A DNA stretch of 51,803 nucleotides from Alphaproteobacteria bacterium (GTDB lineage Bacteria > Pseudomonadota > Alphaproteobacteria > SHVW01). The position numbers and the translations under genes were made by a program. Shown here piece after piece: positions 41,026 through 49,523 of this stretch. How positions within the stretch are numbered: the first letter of the stretch is position 1; each line of letters opens with the position of its first letter. The stretch covers positions 1 to 51,803 of the forward strand of contig VGDO01000016.1 of NCBI GenBank assembly GCA_016869645.1, in the 5' to 3' direction. The notes below the pieces were generated by a model. It searched no databases. It worked only from the letters and a program-made list of their open reading frames with translations, and had not been told where the DNA came from.

Positions 41026-41763
41026 ATGAGCAAGGGTATCGCCGGGCAGGCGGCGATCGTCACCGGCGCCGCGCGCGGCATCGGCCGCGGCATCGCCGAA
41101 CGCCTGGCGCTCGAGGGCTGCAACGTCGTCGTGTGGGACCGCGATCTGGACCCGCTGGCGGATGGCGGCAACTTCAGGCCGGCTCATGCCGAGACAGTCG
41201 ACATCACGAAACTCGACGCCGTCGAGCGTGCGTTCAAGGATACGGTCGCAGCCGTCGGCAAGGTCCAGATCTTCGTCAACAACGCCGGCATCAACGGGCC
41301 GGTGGCCAAGGCCTGGGACTATCCGCCCGATGCCTGGGATCGCGTGCTGGCCGTCAACCTGACAGGCATCTTCTATTGCTGCCGCACCGTGGTGCCGCAC
41401 ATGCGCGAGCAGAAGTACGGCCGCATCGTCACCATCGCCTCGATCGCGGGCAAGGAAGGCAATCCCAACATCTGCGCCTATTCGGCCTCCAAGGCCGGCG
41501 CGATCGGCCTCACCAAGAGCCTGGCCAAAGAGCTGATCGGATCGGGCGTGCTGGTCAATTGCATCGCGCCGGTCATGACCGAGACCGATCTGTTCAAGGA
41601 AATGACCCAGGCGCATATCGACCATTGCCGCAGCCTCATCCCGATGGGGCGCTTCCTGCAGATCGATGAGATTGCGGCCATGGTCGCCTGGATCGCCGGG
41701 CCGGAATGCAGCTTCACCACCGGCGCGGTGTTCGATCTGTCGGGCGGCCGCGCCACTTATTGA
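41026..41763 (+). CDS. SDR-family oxidoreductase, classical
   Basis: 245 residues with a full classical SDR set: TGAARGIG (13-20), NNAG (85-88), Ser139 (IASIAG), Tyr152 and Lys156 (YSASK), and C-terminal FTTGAVFDLSGGRATY. NAD-binding is suggested by Asp38 in VVWDRD at the end of strand 2. The closest remembered relatives act on sugar acids or 3-oxoacyl substrates. The ATG at 41026 has GAGGAG upstream. It opens the plus-strand operon with the TIM-barrel isomerase and hydratase-like genes. Confidence 0.92.
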   Translation: MSKGIAGQAAIVTGAARGIGRGIAERLALEGCNVVVWDRDLDPLADGGNFRPAHAETVDITKLDAVERAFKDTVAAVGKVQIFVNNAGINGPVAKAWDYPPDAWDRVLAVNLTGIFYCCRTVVPHMREQKYGRIVTIASIAGKEGNPNICAYSASKAGAIGLTKSLAKELIGSGVLVNCIAPVMTETDLFKEMTQAHIDHCRSLIPMGRFLQIDEIAAMVAWIAGPECSFTTGAVFDLSGGRATY

Positions 41764-41788
41764 TCCGTCATCTGCCGAGGACGCCTCC

Positions 41789-42616
41789 GTGCTCGACGAA
41801 AAGCTGCTGTCGATCAATCAGGTCACGCTGATGGAGCAATGGTCGCTGCGCCAGGCGATCGAAAGCCTGGGCCGCAGCGGCCTCGGCGCGATCAGCGTGT
41901 GGCGCGACAAGATGCGCGAGATCGGCGCCGCGGAAGCCGCGCGACTGATCGACGGCCATGGGCTGGCCGTCTCGGGATTGTGTTTTGCCGGATTGATCAC
42001 CTCGCCGGACCACGCAGAGGCCGCCAAGGCGATGGATGAGGTGCGCCGCGCCATCGACGAGGCGGCCGAGATCAAGGCGCTGTGTCTCGTCTTCGTCGCC
42101 GGCGGCGTCGATCCGCGCGAGAAGGACATCAAGGCGGCGCGCGCACGCGCGCTCGACCGCCTCGCCGAACTGGTCCCGCATGCGCGCGGCGCCAACGTGC
42201 GGCTTGCCATCGAGCCGTTGCATCCGATGATCTGCGCGACGCGATCGGTGGTCAGCACCATGGCGCTGGCCAATGACTGGTGCGACGCGCTCGGCGCGGA
42301 CGACGTCGTCGGCATCGCCGTCGATACCTACGCCGTGTGGTGGGATCCGCAGCTCGAGGCGGAGATCGCCCGCGCCGGAAAGCGCATCTGCGCCTTTCAC
42401 ATCAGCGACTGGCTGGTCGACACCCAGGATGTGCGCCTCGACCGCGGCATGATGGGCGACGGCGTCATCGACATTCCCGCGATTCGCCGTATGGTCGAGG
42501 CCGCCGGCTACCGTGGCCACCGCGAGGTCGAGATCTTCTCGGCGCGCAACTGGTGGAAGCGCGATCCCGACGAGGTGATCCGCGTGATCCGCGAGCGCTA
42601 TCAGAGCGCGGTGTGA
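41789..42616 (+). CDS. sugar-phosphate isomerase/epimerase-like TIM-barrel protein
   Basis: 275 residues of the xylose-isomerase-like TIM-barrel (AP endonuclease 2) superfamily. Metal-ligand candidates are in AIEPLHP, GIAVDTYAVWWDP, AFHISDW and REVEIFS. The start is GTG 41789 with GAGG upstream; no ATG is well placed. It follows the SDR stop by 25 bases and overlaps the next gene as GTGA. Substrates of this superfamily are usually keto-sugars or inositols; here the hydratase-like neighbour leaves that open. Confidence 0.86.
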   Translation: MLDEKLLSINQVTLMEQWSLRQAIESLGRSGLGAISVWRDKMREIGAAEAARLIDGHGLAVSGLCFAGLITSPDHAEAAKAMDEVRRAIDEAAEIKALCLVFVAGGVDPREKDIKAARARALDRLAELVPHARGANVRLAIEPLHPMICATRSVVSTMALANDWCDALGADDVVGIAVDTYAVWWDPQLEAEIARAGKRICAFHISDWLVDTQDVRLDRGMMGDGVIDIPAIRRMVEAAGYRGHREVEIFSARNWWKRDPDEVIRVIRERYQSAV

Positions 42617-43407
42617 CGGACGTGGATGCCAGGATCGATGCGCTGGCTGCCAGGCTCGCCCGGGCCTGGCAGGGCGGCGGCACGATCGAGCTGCCGGGCG
42701 ACGCCGAGCGGCCACGCACGCGTGCCGAGGCCTTCGCCGTGCAGGACCGCATGGCTGCCCTCATTGGCGGGCGCTGCGTCGGCTGGAAGGTCGGCGCCAC
42801 GGTCGTGGCAGTCCAGCGGCTGGAGGGTCACGACGGACCGATCCCGGGTCGGCTGTTCGCCGACCGCGTGTTCGACAGCCCGGCCAAGGTCGCGGCCGCC
42901 GATTTTCCGCGCGCCAGGGTCGAATGCGAGTTCGCCTTCCGCTTCAAGCGAGGCCTGCCGCTGCGCAGCAAGCCATATGCGCCCGATGAGATCGCCGATG
43001 CGCTCACCTTCCATGCCGCGATCGAGCTGACGGGCACGCGCTATGCGCCCGGATCGGGCGGCCGCCCCGGCACGACCCATGACACCATCGCCGACAATGG
43101 CAGCGGCGGCGGCTTCGTTTTCGGTCCCGGCATCGATGCCTGGCGCGAGCTGACGTTCACCACTCTCGGCATCGAGGCGCGCATCGATGGCGGACCGCCG
43201 ATCGAGGTTTACACCGGCGAATACCGGCGCGATCCGCTCGAGGTGACAGCCGAGACGGTGAACAATCTCGGCCAGCGCGGCATCGCGATCGAGGCGGGCT
43301 TCTATCTTTCGACCGGTTCGCTGACCACGCCGACACCCTTCGGCAAGGGCCAGCGCTTCGTCGCGCGCTTCGCTGGCATCGGCGAGCTCGCGCTTTCAAT
43401 GGAGTGA
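42613..43407 (+). CDS. 2-oxopent-4-enoate hydratase-like protein (MhpD/FAH family)
   Basis: 264 residues. The metal-binding carboxylates of MhpD-like enzymes are matched by Glu104 and Glu106 (RVECEFAFRF) and Glu138 (AAIELTGTRY). GWKVGAT (58-63) is the N-terminal family block. Such enzymes hydrate 2-hydroxypentadienoates from meta-cleavage or decarboxylate/hydrolyse related oxo acids. No meta-cleavage dioxygenase or aldolase is present, so a true catechol route is not supported. The start GTG 42613 overlaps the previous stop (GTGA). Confidence 0.86.
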   Translation: MTDVDARIDALAARLARAWQGGGTIELPGDAERPRTRAEAFAVQDRMAALIGGRCVGWKVGATVVAVQRLEGHDGPIPGRLFADRVFDSPAKVAAADFPRARVECEFAFRFKRGLPLRSKPYAPDEIADALTFHAAIELTGTRYAPGSGGRPGTTHDTIADNGSGGGFVFGPGIDAWRELTFTTLGIEARIDGGPPIEVYTGEYRRDPLEVTAETVNNLGQRGIAIEAGFYLSTGSLTTPTPFGKGQRFVARFAGIGELALSME

Positions 43408-43416
43408 GGATCGATC

Positions 43417-44631
43417 ATGGATGCCTCTCGCTTCTTCTCTTCCGACTATGCCGAGGCGCGCCGCAAATTCCTGGCGGCGGCCGAGGCGGCGGGTGGCGAG
43501 CTCGATCACTTCCGCCACCCCACCGAGCGCGCGCCCGATGGCGGGCCGCTCTATACGGACACGGCCTGGTTCGGTCCGAAGGATGCGCCGGTCGTGCTGC
43601 TGGCCTTTTCCGGGACCCACGGCGCGGAGGGCTTCGCCGGGTCGGCGGCGCAGATTCAATGGATGGCCGACGGCGTACCGCGCAGCCTGCCCAAGGGTGT
43701 GGCGTCGCTCCAGGTCCACGCGGTCAACCCGTTCGGCTTCGCCCACATGATCAGGGTCAACGAGAGCAATGTCGATCTCAACCGCAACTGGATCGACTAC
43801 GCGCAGAAGCTGCCGGACAATCCGATCTTCGACGAGGTCGAAGCGGCGCTGCCGCAGCGCGAAGGCTACGACGACGCGCTGATCGACGAGCATATGGTGG
43901 CAACCAAGCCGCTCTATGCCAAGTATGGCGATTGGGCGATGGCCGACGCGCTGTCGCGCGGCCAGTACCGGCATCCCGAGGGGACGCAGTTCGGCGGCGT
44001 CAAGCGCGAGTGGTCGACGCTGACCGTCGACTACATCATGCGCACCAAGCTCGCCCAGGCGAAGCATGTCGCCTACATGGACTGGCATACTCTGATCCGC
44101 ATCGGCGACGGCAAGTTCGTCTATCTCTGCTTCAACCAGGTCGGCGACCCGCTGCACCGGCGCGTTGCGTCCTGGTACGGCGCCGAGGCGATCGACCGCG
44201 AGACCGTCAACAAGCAGTGGAGCGACGGCATTTCGCGCAGCGAGGGCAGGCCGGGCCGCCACGGCCTGATCTTCTGGGGACTGCAGCACATTCTCGCGCC
44301 CCGGACCGACATCGCGGGCACGGTGCTCGAGTTCTGCGCCGACAAGGAACCGCACAACGACCCGATCCGCCACCGCGTCGGCCTGCAGCTCAAATCGCGC
44401 TGGCTGTTCCGCAACCGCCGCTACGACACCCGGGAAGGCAAGGCGATCGTCGAGGAGCTGCGCGACAACACCTCGCCGCTGCGCCGCGACTGGCAGGACA
44501 AGGCGCTCGCCTCGGCGCGGATCGCCTACGACAAGGCGCTGGCCGGTGCGGCCTCATGGGCGGCCGAGAACGCGCCGGTCATGCCGGGCAACCTGGTGCT
44601 GAGCGACCCGGGTGGCAGGGCGGCGCGCTGA
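43417..44631 (+). CDS. DUF2817 family zinc carboxypeptidase-like protein
   Basis: 404 residues, recognised as DUF2817, an M14-carboxypeptidase-like family. A zinc site can be built from His68 and Glu71 (SGTHGAEGFAGS) with His224 (YMDWHTLI); Glu305 (GTVLEFCAD) fits the general base, and VDLNRNW (119-125) supplies the substrate-binding Asn and Arg. It probably cleaves an amide at the carboxyl end of a small substrate, in the cytoplasm as no signal is seen. It begins 9 bases after the hydratase-like gene and overlaps the next gene by one base. Confidence 0.86.
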   Translation: MDASRFFSSDYAEARRKFLAAAEAAGGELDHFRHPTERAPDGGPLYTDTAWFGPKDAPVVLLAFSGTHGAEGFAGSAAQIQWMADGVPRSLPKGVASLQVHAVNPFGFAHMIRVNESNVDLNRNWIDYAQKLPDNPIFDEVEAALPQREGYDDALIDEHMVATKPLYAKYGDWAMADALSRGQYRHPEGTQFGGVKREWSTLTVDYIMRTKLAQAKHVAYMDWHTLIRIGDGKFVYLCFNQVGDPLHRRVASWYGAEAIDRETVNKQWSDGISRSEGRPGRHGLIFWGLQHILAPRTDIAGTVLEFCADKEPHNDPIRHRVGLQLKSRWLFRNRRYDTREGKAIVEELRDNTSPLRRDWQDKALASARIAYDKALAGAASWAAENAPVMPGNLVLSDPGGRAAR

Positions 44632-45308
44632 TGTCGAGATTTTCGACATGGCTCAGTGCCGCAGCCATGGTTGCGGTGCTGGCAACCGCCTGCACCTCGG
44701 CCCCCTATCTGGGCCGCGTGGCCCCCGACCGGAGCTGCACGATCGAGCGGTTGGCATGGATGCCCTCAGTGCCGCTGACCATGCTCGACGCGCTGAGGTC
44801 GCCGCCGCTCTCGGACGAGGAGGCGCGCCTCGCAGGCGAATGCGTGGAAGCCAGCCGACACGCGAATCTCGCCAGGTCCGACCATCCGGTCGCGCGCGAG
44901 CATGCCGCCTGGCAGCGCATGACCGTGCAGGCCTATCGCTCCGAGCACGGCTCGCGCGGCCTCAACGTCAACATCTTCGTCGACCGGCTCGCGGCCGGTT
45001 ACATCAAGTTCGAGGATGGCGACCCGATGCCGGTCGGTGCGCGCATCGCCAAGGCGAGCTTTGCCGTGACACACGATGGCCTGGTCTCCGGCGGACCGCT
45101 GTTCGCCATGGAGAAAATGCCGCCCGGCTTCGATCCCGGGGGCGGCGACTGGCGCTACACGCTGATCGGGCCGGATGGAACGTTGATCGGCGAGACCGGC
45201 GGGCGCAATGCCGAGGAGGTGCGTTTCTGCTTCACCTGCCACGAGGCGGCCAGGGGCCAGGATTTCCTGCTGTTTCCTGCGCCGCTCTATCGGCGCAAGG
45301 GGTCCTGA
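44631..45308 (+). CDS. P460-like cytochrome c-type lipoprotein or periplasmic protein
   Basis: 225 residues. Residues 1-21 are an export signal (LSAAAMVAVLATAC) that may be lipidated at Cys21, although the lipobox is imperfect. The haem-binding CFTCH motif is at 200-204 near the C-terminus, preceded by the cytochrome P460-type core (YIKFEDGD, then GPLFAMEKMPPGFDP and WRYTLIGPDG). P460 proteins are mono-haem periplasmic oxidoreductases, best known with hydroxylamine or other nitrogen compounds; which substrate applies here is unknown. The TGATG overlap with the DUF2817 stop couples them. It is the last gene of the operon and converges on livH with a 9-base gap. Confidence 0.8.
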   Translation: MSRFSTWLSAAAMVAVLATACTSAPYLGRVAPDRSCTIERLAWMPSVPLTMLDALRSPPLSDEEARLAGECVEASRHANLARSDHPVAREHAAWQRMTVQAYRSEHGSRGLNVNIFVDRLAAGYIKFEDGDPMPVGARIAKASFAVTHDGLVSGGPLFAMEKMPPGFDPGGGDWRYTLIGPDGTLIGETGGRNAEEVRFCFTCHEAARGQDFLLFPAPLYRRKGS

Positions 45309-45317
45309 CGGCTGAAA

Positions 45318-46214
45318 CTACGCTTTCACCCTGGCATCGACGCCGAAGATGCCGGACGGCCTCAGCATCAAGACGAGGATCAGCAGCAGGAAGGCGTAGA
45401 TGTCCTTGTAGTTGCCGGAGACGTAGCCGGCACCGAGGCTTTCCGTGACGCCGACCAGCAGGCCGCCGACCACGGCGCCGGGCAGATTGCCGAAGCCGCC
45501 GACCACGGCAGCCGCGAACGCCTTGATCAGGATGCCGATGCCCATCAGCACCTGCACGTAGTTGATCGGACCGATCAGCACGCCGGCGGCGGCCGCGAGC
45601 GCGCAGGCGATGCCGAACACCAGCGAGATCATCAGCGGCACGTTGATGCCCATCAGATAGGCGATCTCCTTGTTGTGCGCGACGGCGCGCACCGCGAGGC
45701 CGAGGCGGGTCTTCTTCAGGAACAGGTGCAGCCCGGTCATCAGCACGACCGCGGCGATGATGATCCAGAGATAGGAGCGCGGCAGCGCGATGTCGCCGAT
45801 CTCGATGGGCATGCCGAACGGCACGGGGAAGGGCAGGGCCTTCGGCCCCCAGATCAGAAAGGCGACGTTCTGCAGCACGATCGACATGCCGAAGCTGCAG
45901 ATGATCATGCCCATGCCGGCAAAGGTATAGCCGCCGCCCGCGCGCGTGAGGCGCCGGTAGAACAGCCGCTCGATCGCGACGCCGACGAAGCCGGTCAGCA
46001 CCATCGAGCCGAGCAGGACGAGCGGGTATCCGGGCCCGGCGCCGACGAACTGGAACACGACCAGCCCGAGAAAGGCGCCGAGCATGTAGATCTCGCCATG
46101 GGCGAAGTGAACGATGTCGAGACCCGAATAGACCAGCGAGATGCTGAGCGCGACCAGGCCGTAGACGATGCCGATCGACAGGCCGACGATGACGAGATCC
46201 AGGAAGTACTGCAC
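45318..46214 (-). CDS. livH: branched-chain amino acid-type ABC permease LivH
   Basis: 298 residues with about eight membrane helices: IVGLSIGIVYGLVALSISLVY (in part), HFAHGEIYMLGAFLG, and GGFGNLPGAVVGGLLVGVTES near the end. This is the LivH family. The start is GTG 46214 with GGAG 9 bases upstream, 12 bases after the livF stop. With the plus-strand livJ, livM and livG it completes a HAAT-type importer. Substrates of such systems range from branched amino acids to aromatic acids and amides. Confidence 0.94.
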   Translation of the reverse strand: MQYFLDLVIVGLSIGIVYGLVALSISLVYSGLDIVHFAHGEIYMLGAFLGLVVFQFVGAGPGYPLVLLGSMVLTGFVGVAIERLFYRRLTRAGGGYTFAGMGMIICSFGMSIVLQNVAFLIWGPKALPFPVPFGMPIEIGDIALPRSYLWIIIAAVVLMTGLHLFLKKTRLGLAVRAVAHNKEIAYLMGINVPLMISLVFGIACALAAAAGVLIGPINYVQVLMGIGILIKAFAAAVVGGFGNLPGAVVGGLLVGVTESLGAGYVSGNYKDIYAFLLLILVLMLRPSGIFGVDARVKA

Positions 46215-46226
46215 CGCCGGCTCCGT

Positions 46227-46967
46227 TCAGTGCAGGCCGAGGCCGCGATCGCGGTCGGCCACGGTGCCGCCGAGATAGGACAGCCGGACGTTGTCATCGC
46301 CGATCAACGCTTCGGCCGGTCCCTCGATATGGATGACGCCATCCTTGATGACGTAGCCATATTCGGCGAGCAGCAGCGCCATGCGCACGTTCTGCTCGAC
46401 CATCAGCAGGGTCATGCCGTCGCGGCAGATGCGGCCGATGATGCGGAAGATGTCGAGCACGATCTGCGGCGCGAGCGCGGCGCTCGGCTCGTCGAGCAGG
46501 ATCATCTTGGGCTCCGACATCAGGCCGCGGCCGATGCACAGCATCTGGAGCTGGCCGCCCGACAGCGTGGCGGCGAGCTGGCCGCGTCGTTCGCGCAGGA
46601 CCGGGAAGTATTCGAAGACGCGGTCGAGCGTGCGCCGCACGCCGGCGCGATCGCGCCGCACGAACGCGCCGAGCCGGAGGTTCTCCTCCACGGTCATCGC
46701 CGGGTAGGCTTCCTTGCCCTGGGTCACCTGGACGAGGCCGCGGCGGACGATGAGATCGGGCCTCAGCCCGTCGATGCGCTGGCCGTCGAAGGTAATCGTG
46801 CCGCCCGTCGGCTTGAGCAGGCCGGAGATCGCCTTGAGCAGCGTCGACTTGCCCGTGCCGTTGCCGCCGAGCAATGCCACCATCTGGCCGCGGGCGACCT
46901 TGAGCGTGACCCCGTTCAGGATCTGGACGCTGCCGTAGCCGCCCTCTACGCTGTCGATCTCGAGCAT
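46227..46967 (-). CDS. livF: branched-chain amino acid-type ABC ATPase LivF
   Basis: 246 residues: Walker A GGNGTGKST, the LivF-type VRRGLVQVTQGKEAYPAMTV (in part), LSGGQLQMLCIGRGL, Walker B ILLDEPSAALAP and VEQNVRMAL. It is the LivF member of the two-ATPase set; LivG is on the other strand at 49516-50313. It starts 158 bases from the divergent livJ. Confidence 0.95.
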   Translation of the reverse strand: MLEIDSVEGGYGSVQILNGVTLKVARGQMVALLGGNGTGKSTLLKAISGLLKPTGGTITFDGQRIDGLRPDLIVRRGLVQVTQGKEAYPAMTVEENLRLGAFVRRDRAGVRRTLDRVFEYFPVLRERRGQLAATLSGGQLQMLCIGRGLMSEPKMILLDEPSAALAPQIVLDIFRIIGRICRDGMTLLMVEQNVRMALLLAEYGYVIKDGVIHIEGPAEALIGDDNVRLSYLGGTVADRDRGLGLH

Positions 46968-47016
46968 CCCCCCAGCATACCCGTTCGTTGCGGATGGTCC
47001 GGTCTCGATATGCGAC

Positions 47017-47045
47017 TTGCCGTCCGAAGACCAACGGGATATCAG
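47017..47045 (+). promoter_or_regulatory. possible livJ promoter in the divergent liv region
   Basis: TTGCCG (47017-47022), a 17-base spacer and TATCAG (47040-47045) lie about 80 bases before the livJ ATG. The match to the consensus is moderate. The 46968-47125 region also serves the leftward livF-livH pair; it is AT-enriched from 47038 to 47095, which supports promoters being here. Confidence 0.35.
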
Positions 47046-47125
47046 TTTTATCCTACAAAGACAAATTTACAGGGTGGATCGGATTTTACCGGTCCGTTCC
47101 ACGAGGGAAACCCAGGGAGGAGAGC

Positions 47126-48352
47126 ATGAAATCGGCAAGTTTCCGTGCAAGCTATGTCCTGGCATCGGCACTGCTGCTGGCCGCCGGCGTCCCGTCCGCC
47201 CCGGCCGCGGCGGCCGACGACGTGATCCGCATCGGCGTCACGCTGCGCATGATCGTCGAGAACGGCTTGAAATACGGCCAGATGACCAAGGACGAGCTGG
47301 AGGCCGTCAATGCCACCGGTGGCATCAACGGCAAGAAGATCGAGGTCACGCTGCTCGACGACGAGTGCAAGCCCGACCGCGGCATCGCCAACGTCAACCG
47401 CTTCATCCATCAGCACAAGGTGCACCTGGTGCTCGGCTCGACCTGCAGCTCGGTGTCGATCCCGATGGTCGACGTCGTGACCAAAGAAGAAGTGCCGCAG
47501 ATCATTCCGCATTCGACCAACACGTCGATCACCCAGAAGGGCAGCCCGTGGGTGTTCCGCACCTCGGTGTCCGAGCGCTTCTACAGCGCCGTCCACGCCA
47601 AGTATCTGGCCGAGAACGTCGGCAAGAAGGTCGCCTATCTCTACACCACCGATGGCGCCGCGATCTCCTTTGCCAAGGACTACATGGGCTACATGGAGCG
47701 GACCTATAAGGTCGAGCCGATCTACACGGCCCAGATGCAGGAGACGGATCTCGACTTCCGGTCGCACTTGCTCAAGATCAAGTCGCTCAATCCCGACGTG
47801 CTCGCAATCGGCGGACAGCTCGACGCGATCGCGCGCATCACTCAGCAGTCCTACGAGGTCGGTATTCCGAGCAAGGTTCGCCGCGTCGCCGCGTCGGCCG
47901 CGTCCAACGCGCCGGTGCCGGAGCTGGCGGGCAACGCCGCCGTCGGACTCACCTTCGCGGCCGCCTTCTCGTGCAAGGACGAGCGACCGGTCGCCCAGCA
48001 ATTCGTCAAGATGGTGCAGGACAAGTACAAGGTGCGCTGCCCTGACCATGACTTCTCGCAGGCCTATGAAACCGCGCAGATCGTCAAGTTGGCGCTGAGC
48101 CGCGCCAAGCTGTCGCTGACCGATGCCGCGCTGGCCCAGGACCGTCGTGCGATCCGCGATGCGCTCGCGACGATCAAGGACTACAGCGGCCTCGCTTCCG
48201 GCCCGATCAATTTCTGCGCTGATCCGACGCCGCAATGCCGCGACGGCAACCGCACGGGAATCCTGGTCGAGTACACGAAGGGCGGCAAGGACTACGACAT
48301 GCGCGTGCTGGCCCGCGTGTCGTTCGAGGCCGATTTCGGCTTGGCCAAGTAA
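47126..48352 (+). CDS. livJ: branched-chain amino acid-type ABC binding protein LivJ
   Basis: 408 residues. Sec signal peptide at about 1-31 (SYVLASALLLAAGV, APAAAADD). The mature protein is a Peripla_BP_6 type: IRIGVTLRMIVENG, VNATGGINGKKIEVTLLDDECKP (in part), LVLGSTCSSVS and the two-lobe YTAQMQETDLDFRSHL segment. The ATG at 47126 has GGAGGAGAG upstream. It is first of the rightward livJ-livM-livG arm and is followed by a strong stem-loop. Confidence 0.94.
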   Translation: MKSASFRASYVLASALLLAAGVPSAPAAAADDVIRIGVTLRMIVENGLKYGQMTKDELEAVNATGGINGKKIEVTLLDDECKPDRGIANVNRFIHQHKVHLVLGSTCSSVSIPMVDVVTKEEVPQIIPHSTNTSITQKGSPWVFRTSVSERFYSAVHAKYLAENVGKKVAYLYTTDGAAISFAKDYMGYMERTYKVEPIYTAQMQETDLDFRSHLLKIKSLNPDVLAIGGQLDAIARITQQSYEVGIPSKVRRVAASAASNAPVPELAGNAAVGLTFAAAFSCKDERPVAQQFVKMVQDKYKVRCPDHDFSQAYETAQIVKLALSRAKLSLTDAALAQDRRAIRDALATIKDYSGLASGPINFCADPTPQCRDGNRTGILVEYTKGGKDYDMRVLARVSFEADFGLAK

Positions 48353-48386
48353 CGTTCAGCCCAGTAGCATTCCTCTGAGCCGACAA

Positions 48387-48421
48387 CCTCCGGCCGCGGC
48401 ATGACCAGCCGCGGCCGGAGG
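48387..48421 (+). terminator. 14-bp perfect stem-loop between livJ and livM
   Basis: CCTCCGGCCGCGGC (48387-48400) pairs perfectly with GCCGCGGCCGGAGG (48408-48421) around a 7-base loop, 34 bases after the livJ stop. No U-run follows. It is the strongest hairpin in the window. Since livM and livG follow on the same strand, partial termination or mRNA protection would give livJ more transcript than the membrane subunits. Confidence 0.65.
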
Positions 48422-48497
48422 CGCGTTCGGGGCGCCTGGAATACGTCGGCGGGGGATCAAAGGGCGGCGCGGCCGGCATGACCGACAATTGGCAACC

Positions 48498-49523
48498 GTG
48501 AACGGTCCTGGCACGAACGGCGCAGCAGAGCGCGCGCCCGAAGGGTGGCGCGATTTGTCGCGCTTCATTCCCTGGCTGCTCGGCTTCTGCGTGCTGCTGG
48601 TGCTGCCCTGGCTCGCCGTCAACCCCTACCAGAACTATCTGCTCAACGTCATTCTCATCAACGTCATCCTCGCGGTCGGCCTCAACATCGTGAAAGGCTT
48701 CGCGGGGCAGGTCACGGTCGGGCACATCGCGCTCGCCGCGATCGGTGCCTACACCTCGGCAATTCTCTCCGTGAAGTTCGGCCTGCCGTTCTGGCTGGCA
48801 CTGCCGGCGGCGACGCTGGTCACTGGCCTCGCGGGCGCGCTGGTCGGAATTCCCGCGTTCCGCCTGGAAGGTGCCTATCTCGCGCTCGCGACGCTGGGGC
48901 TGGCCGAATCCGTCCGCATCTTCATTTCGGCGACCGACTATGTCGGTGCCTCGATCGGCTTCTCCGACATTCCGCCGCCGATGCTGGCGGGCAAGCCGTT
49001 GGGCAGCCACATCGCCTACTACTACGTGGTGATGCCGGTGGCGCTGGTCGGCATCTATCTCTCGTTTTGCATCCTGCGTTCCGACATTGGCCGCGCCTTC
49101 AAGGCGCTGCGCGAGGATTCTCTGGCCGCGGCCGCCGCCGGCATCAATGTGCGCAAGTACAAGCTGCTCGCCTTCGTCATCAGCGCGTTCTATGCCGGCT
49201 GCGCCGGAAGCCTGACCGCGCACATGTCGCCCGGTTTCCTCAATCCCAACAGCTACACGATCACCGAGATGGTGACCCTGCTGCTGATGGTCGTGTTGGG
49301 CGGCATCGGCCATATCTGGGGCGGCGTGATCGGCGCCGTGCTGGTGACGATCATCAATGATCTGACGGTCGACTTCTACCAGTACCGACTCGCCATCTTC
49401 GGCATGATCATCGTGCTGACCGTCCTCTACATGCCGCGCGGCATCGGCGGCGTGATCGACCGCCATTTTGCGACGAAGCGCTTCATTGCGCTGCGCAAGG
49501 CCAAGGCCAGCGTCAATGCTTGA
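48498..49523 (+). CDS. livM: branched-chain amino acid-type ABC permease LivM
   Basis: About 341 residues with eight to ten helices. LNIVKGFAGQVTVGHIALAAIGAYTSAI (in part), FRLEGAYLALATLGLAE and the FKALREDSLAAAAAGINV loop identify LivM. The start is uncertain: GTG 48498 (chosen) and TTG 48489 both lack a good ribosome-binding site. A seven-codon frame ATG 48478 to TGA 48501 overlaps the GTG and might couple its translation. The gene ends by overlapping livG by 8 bases. Confidence 0.92.
   Translation: MNGPGTNGAAERAPEGWRDLSRFIPWLLGFCVLLVLPWLAVNPYQNYLLNVILINVILAVGLNIVKGFAGQVTVGHIALAAIGAYTSAILSVKFGLPFWLALPAATLVTGLAGALVGIPAFRLEGAYLALATLGLAESVRIFISATDYVGASIGFSDIPPPMLAGKPLGSHIAYYYVVMPVALVGIYLSFCILRSDIGRAFKALREDSLAAAAAGINVRKYKLLAFVISAFYAGCAGSLTAHMSPGFLNPNSYTITEMVTLLLMVVLGGIGHIWGGVIGAVLVTIINDLTVDFYQYRLAIFGMIIVLTVLYMPRGIGGVIDRHFATKRFIALRKAKASVNA

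Noticed and set aside
42613..43407. A catechol meta-cleavage pathway
   Set aside because: Only the hydratase-like gene is present, with no extradiol dioxygenase, semialdehyde dehydrogenase or hydroxy-oxovalerate aldolase nearby.
45675..47129. A 484-codon plus-strand frame opposite livH and livF
   Set aside because: It covers two clear liv genes on the other strand and is a composition artefact.
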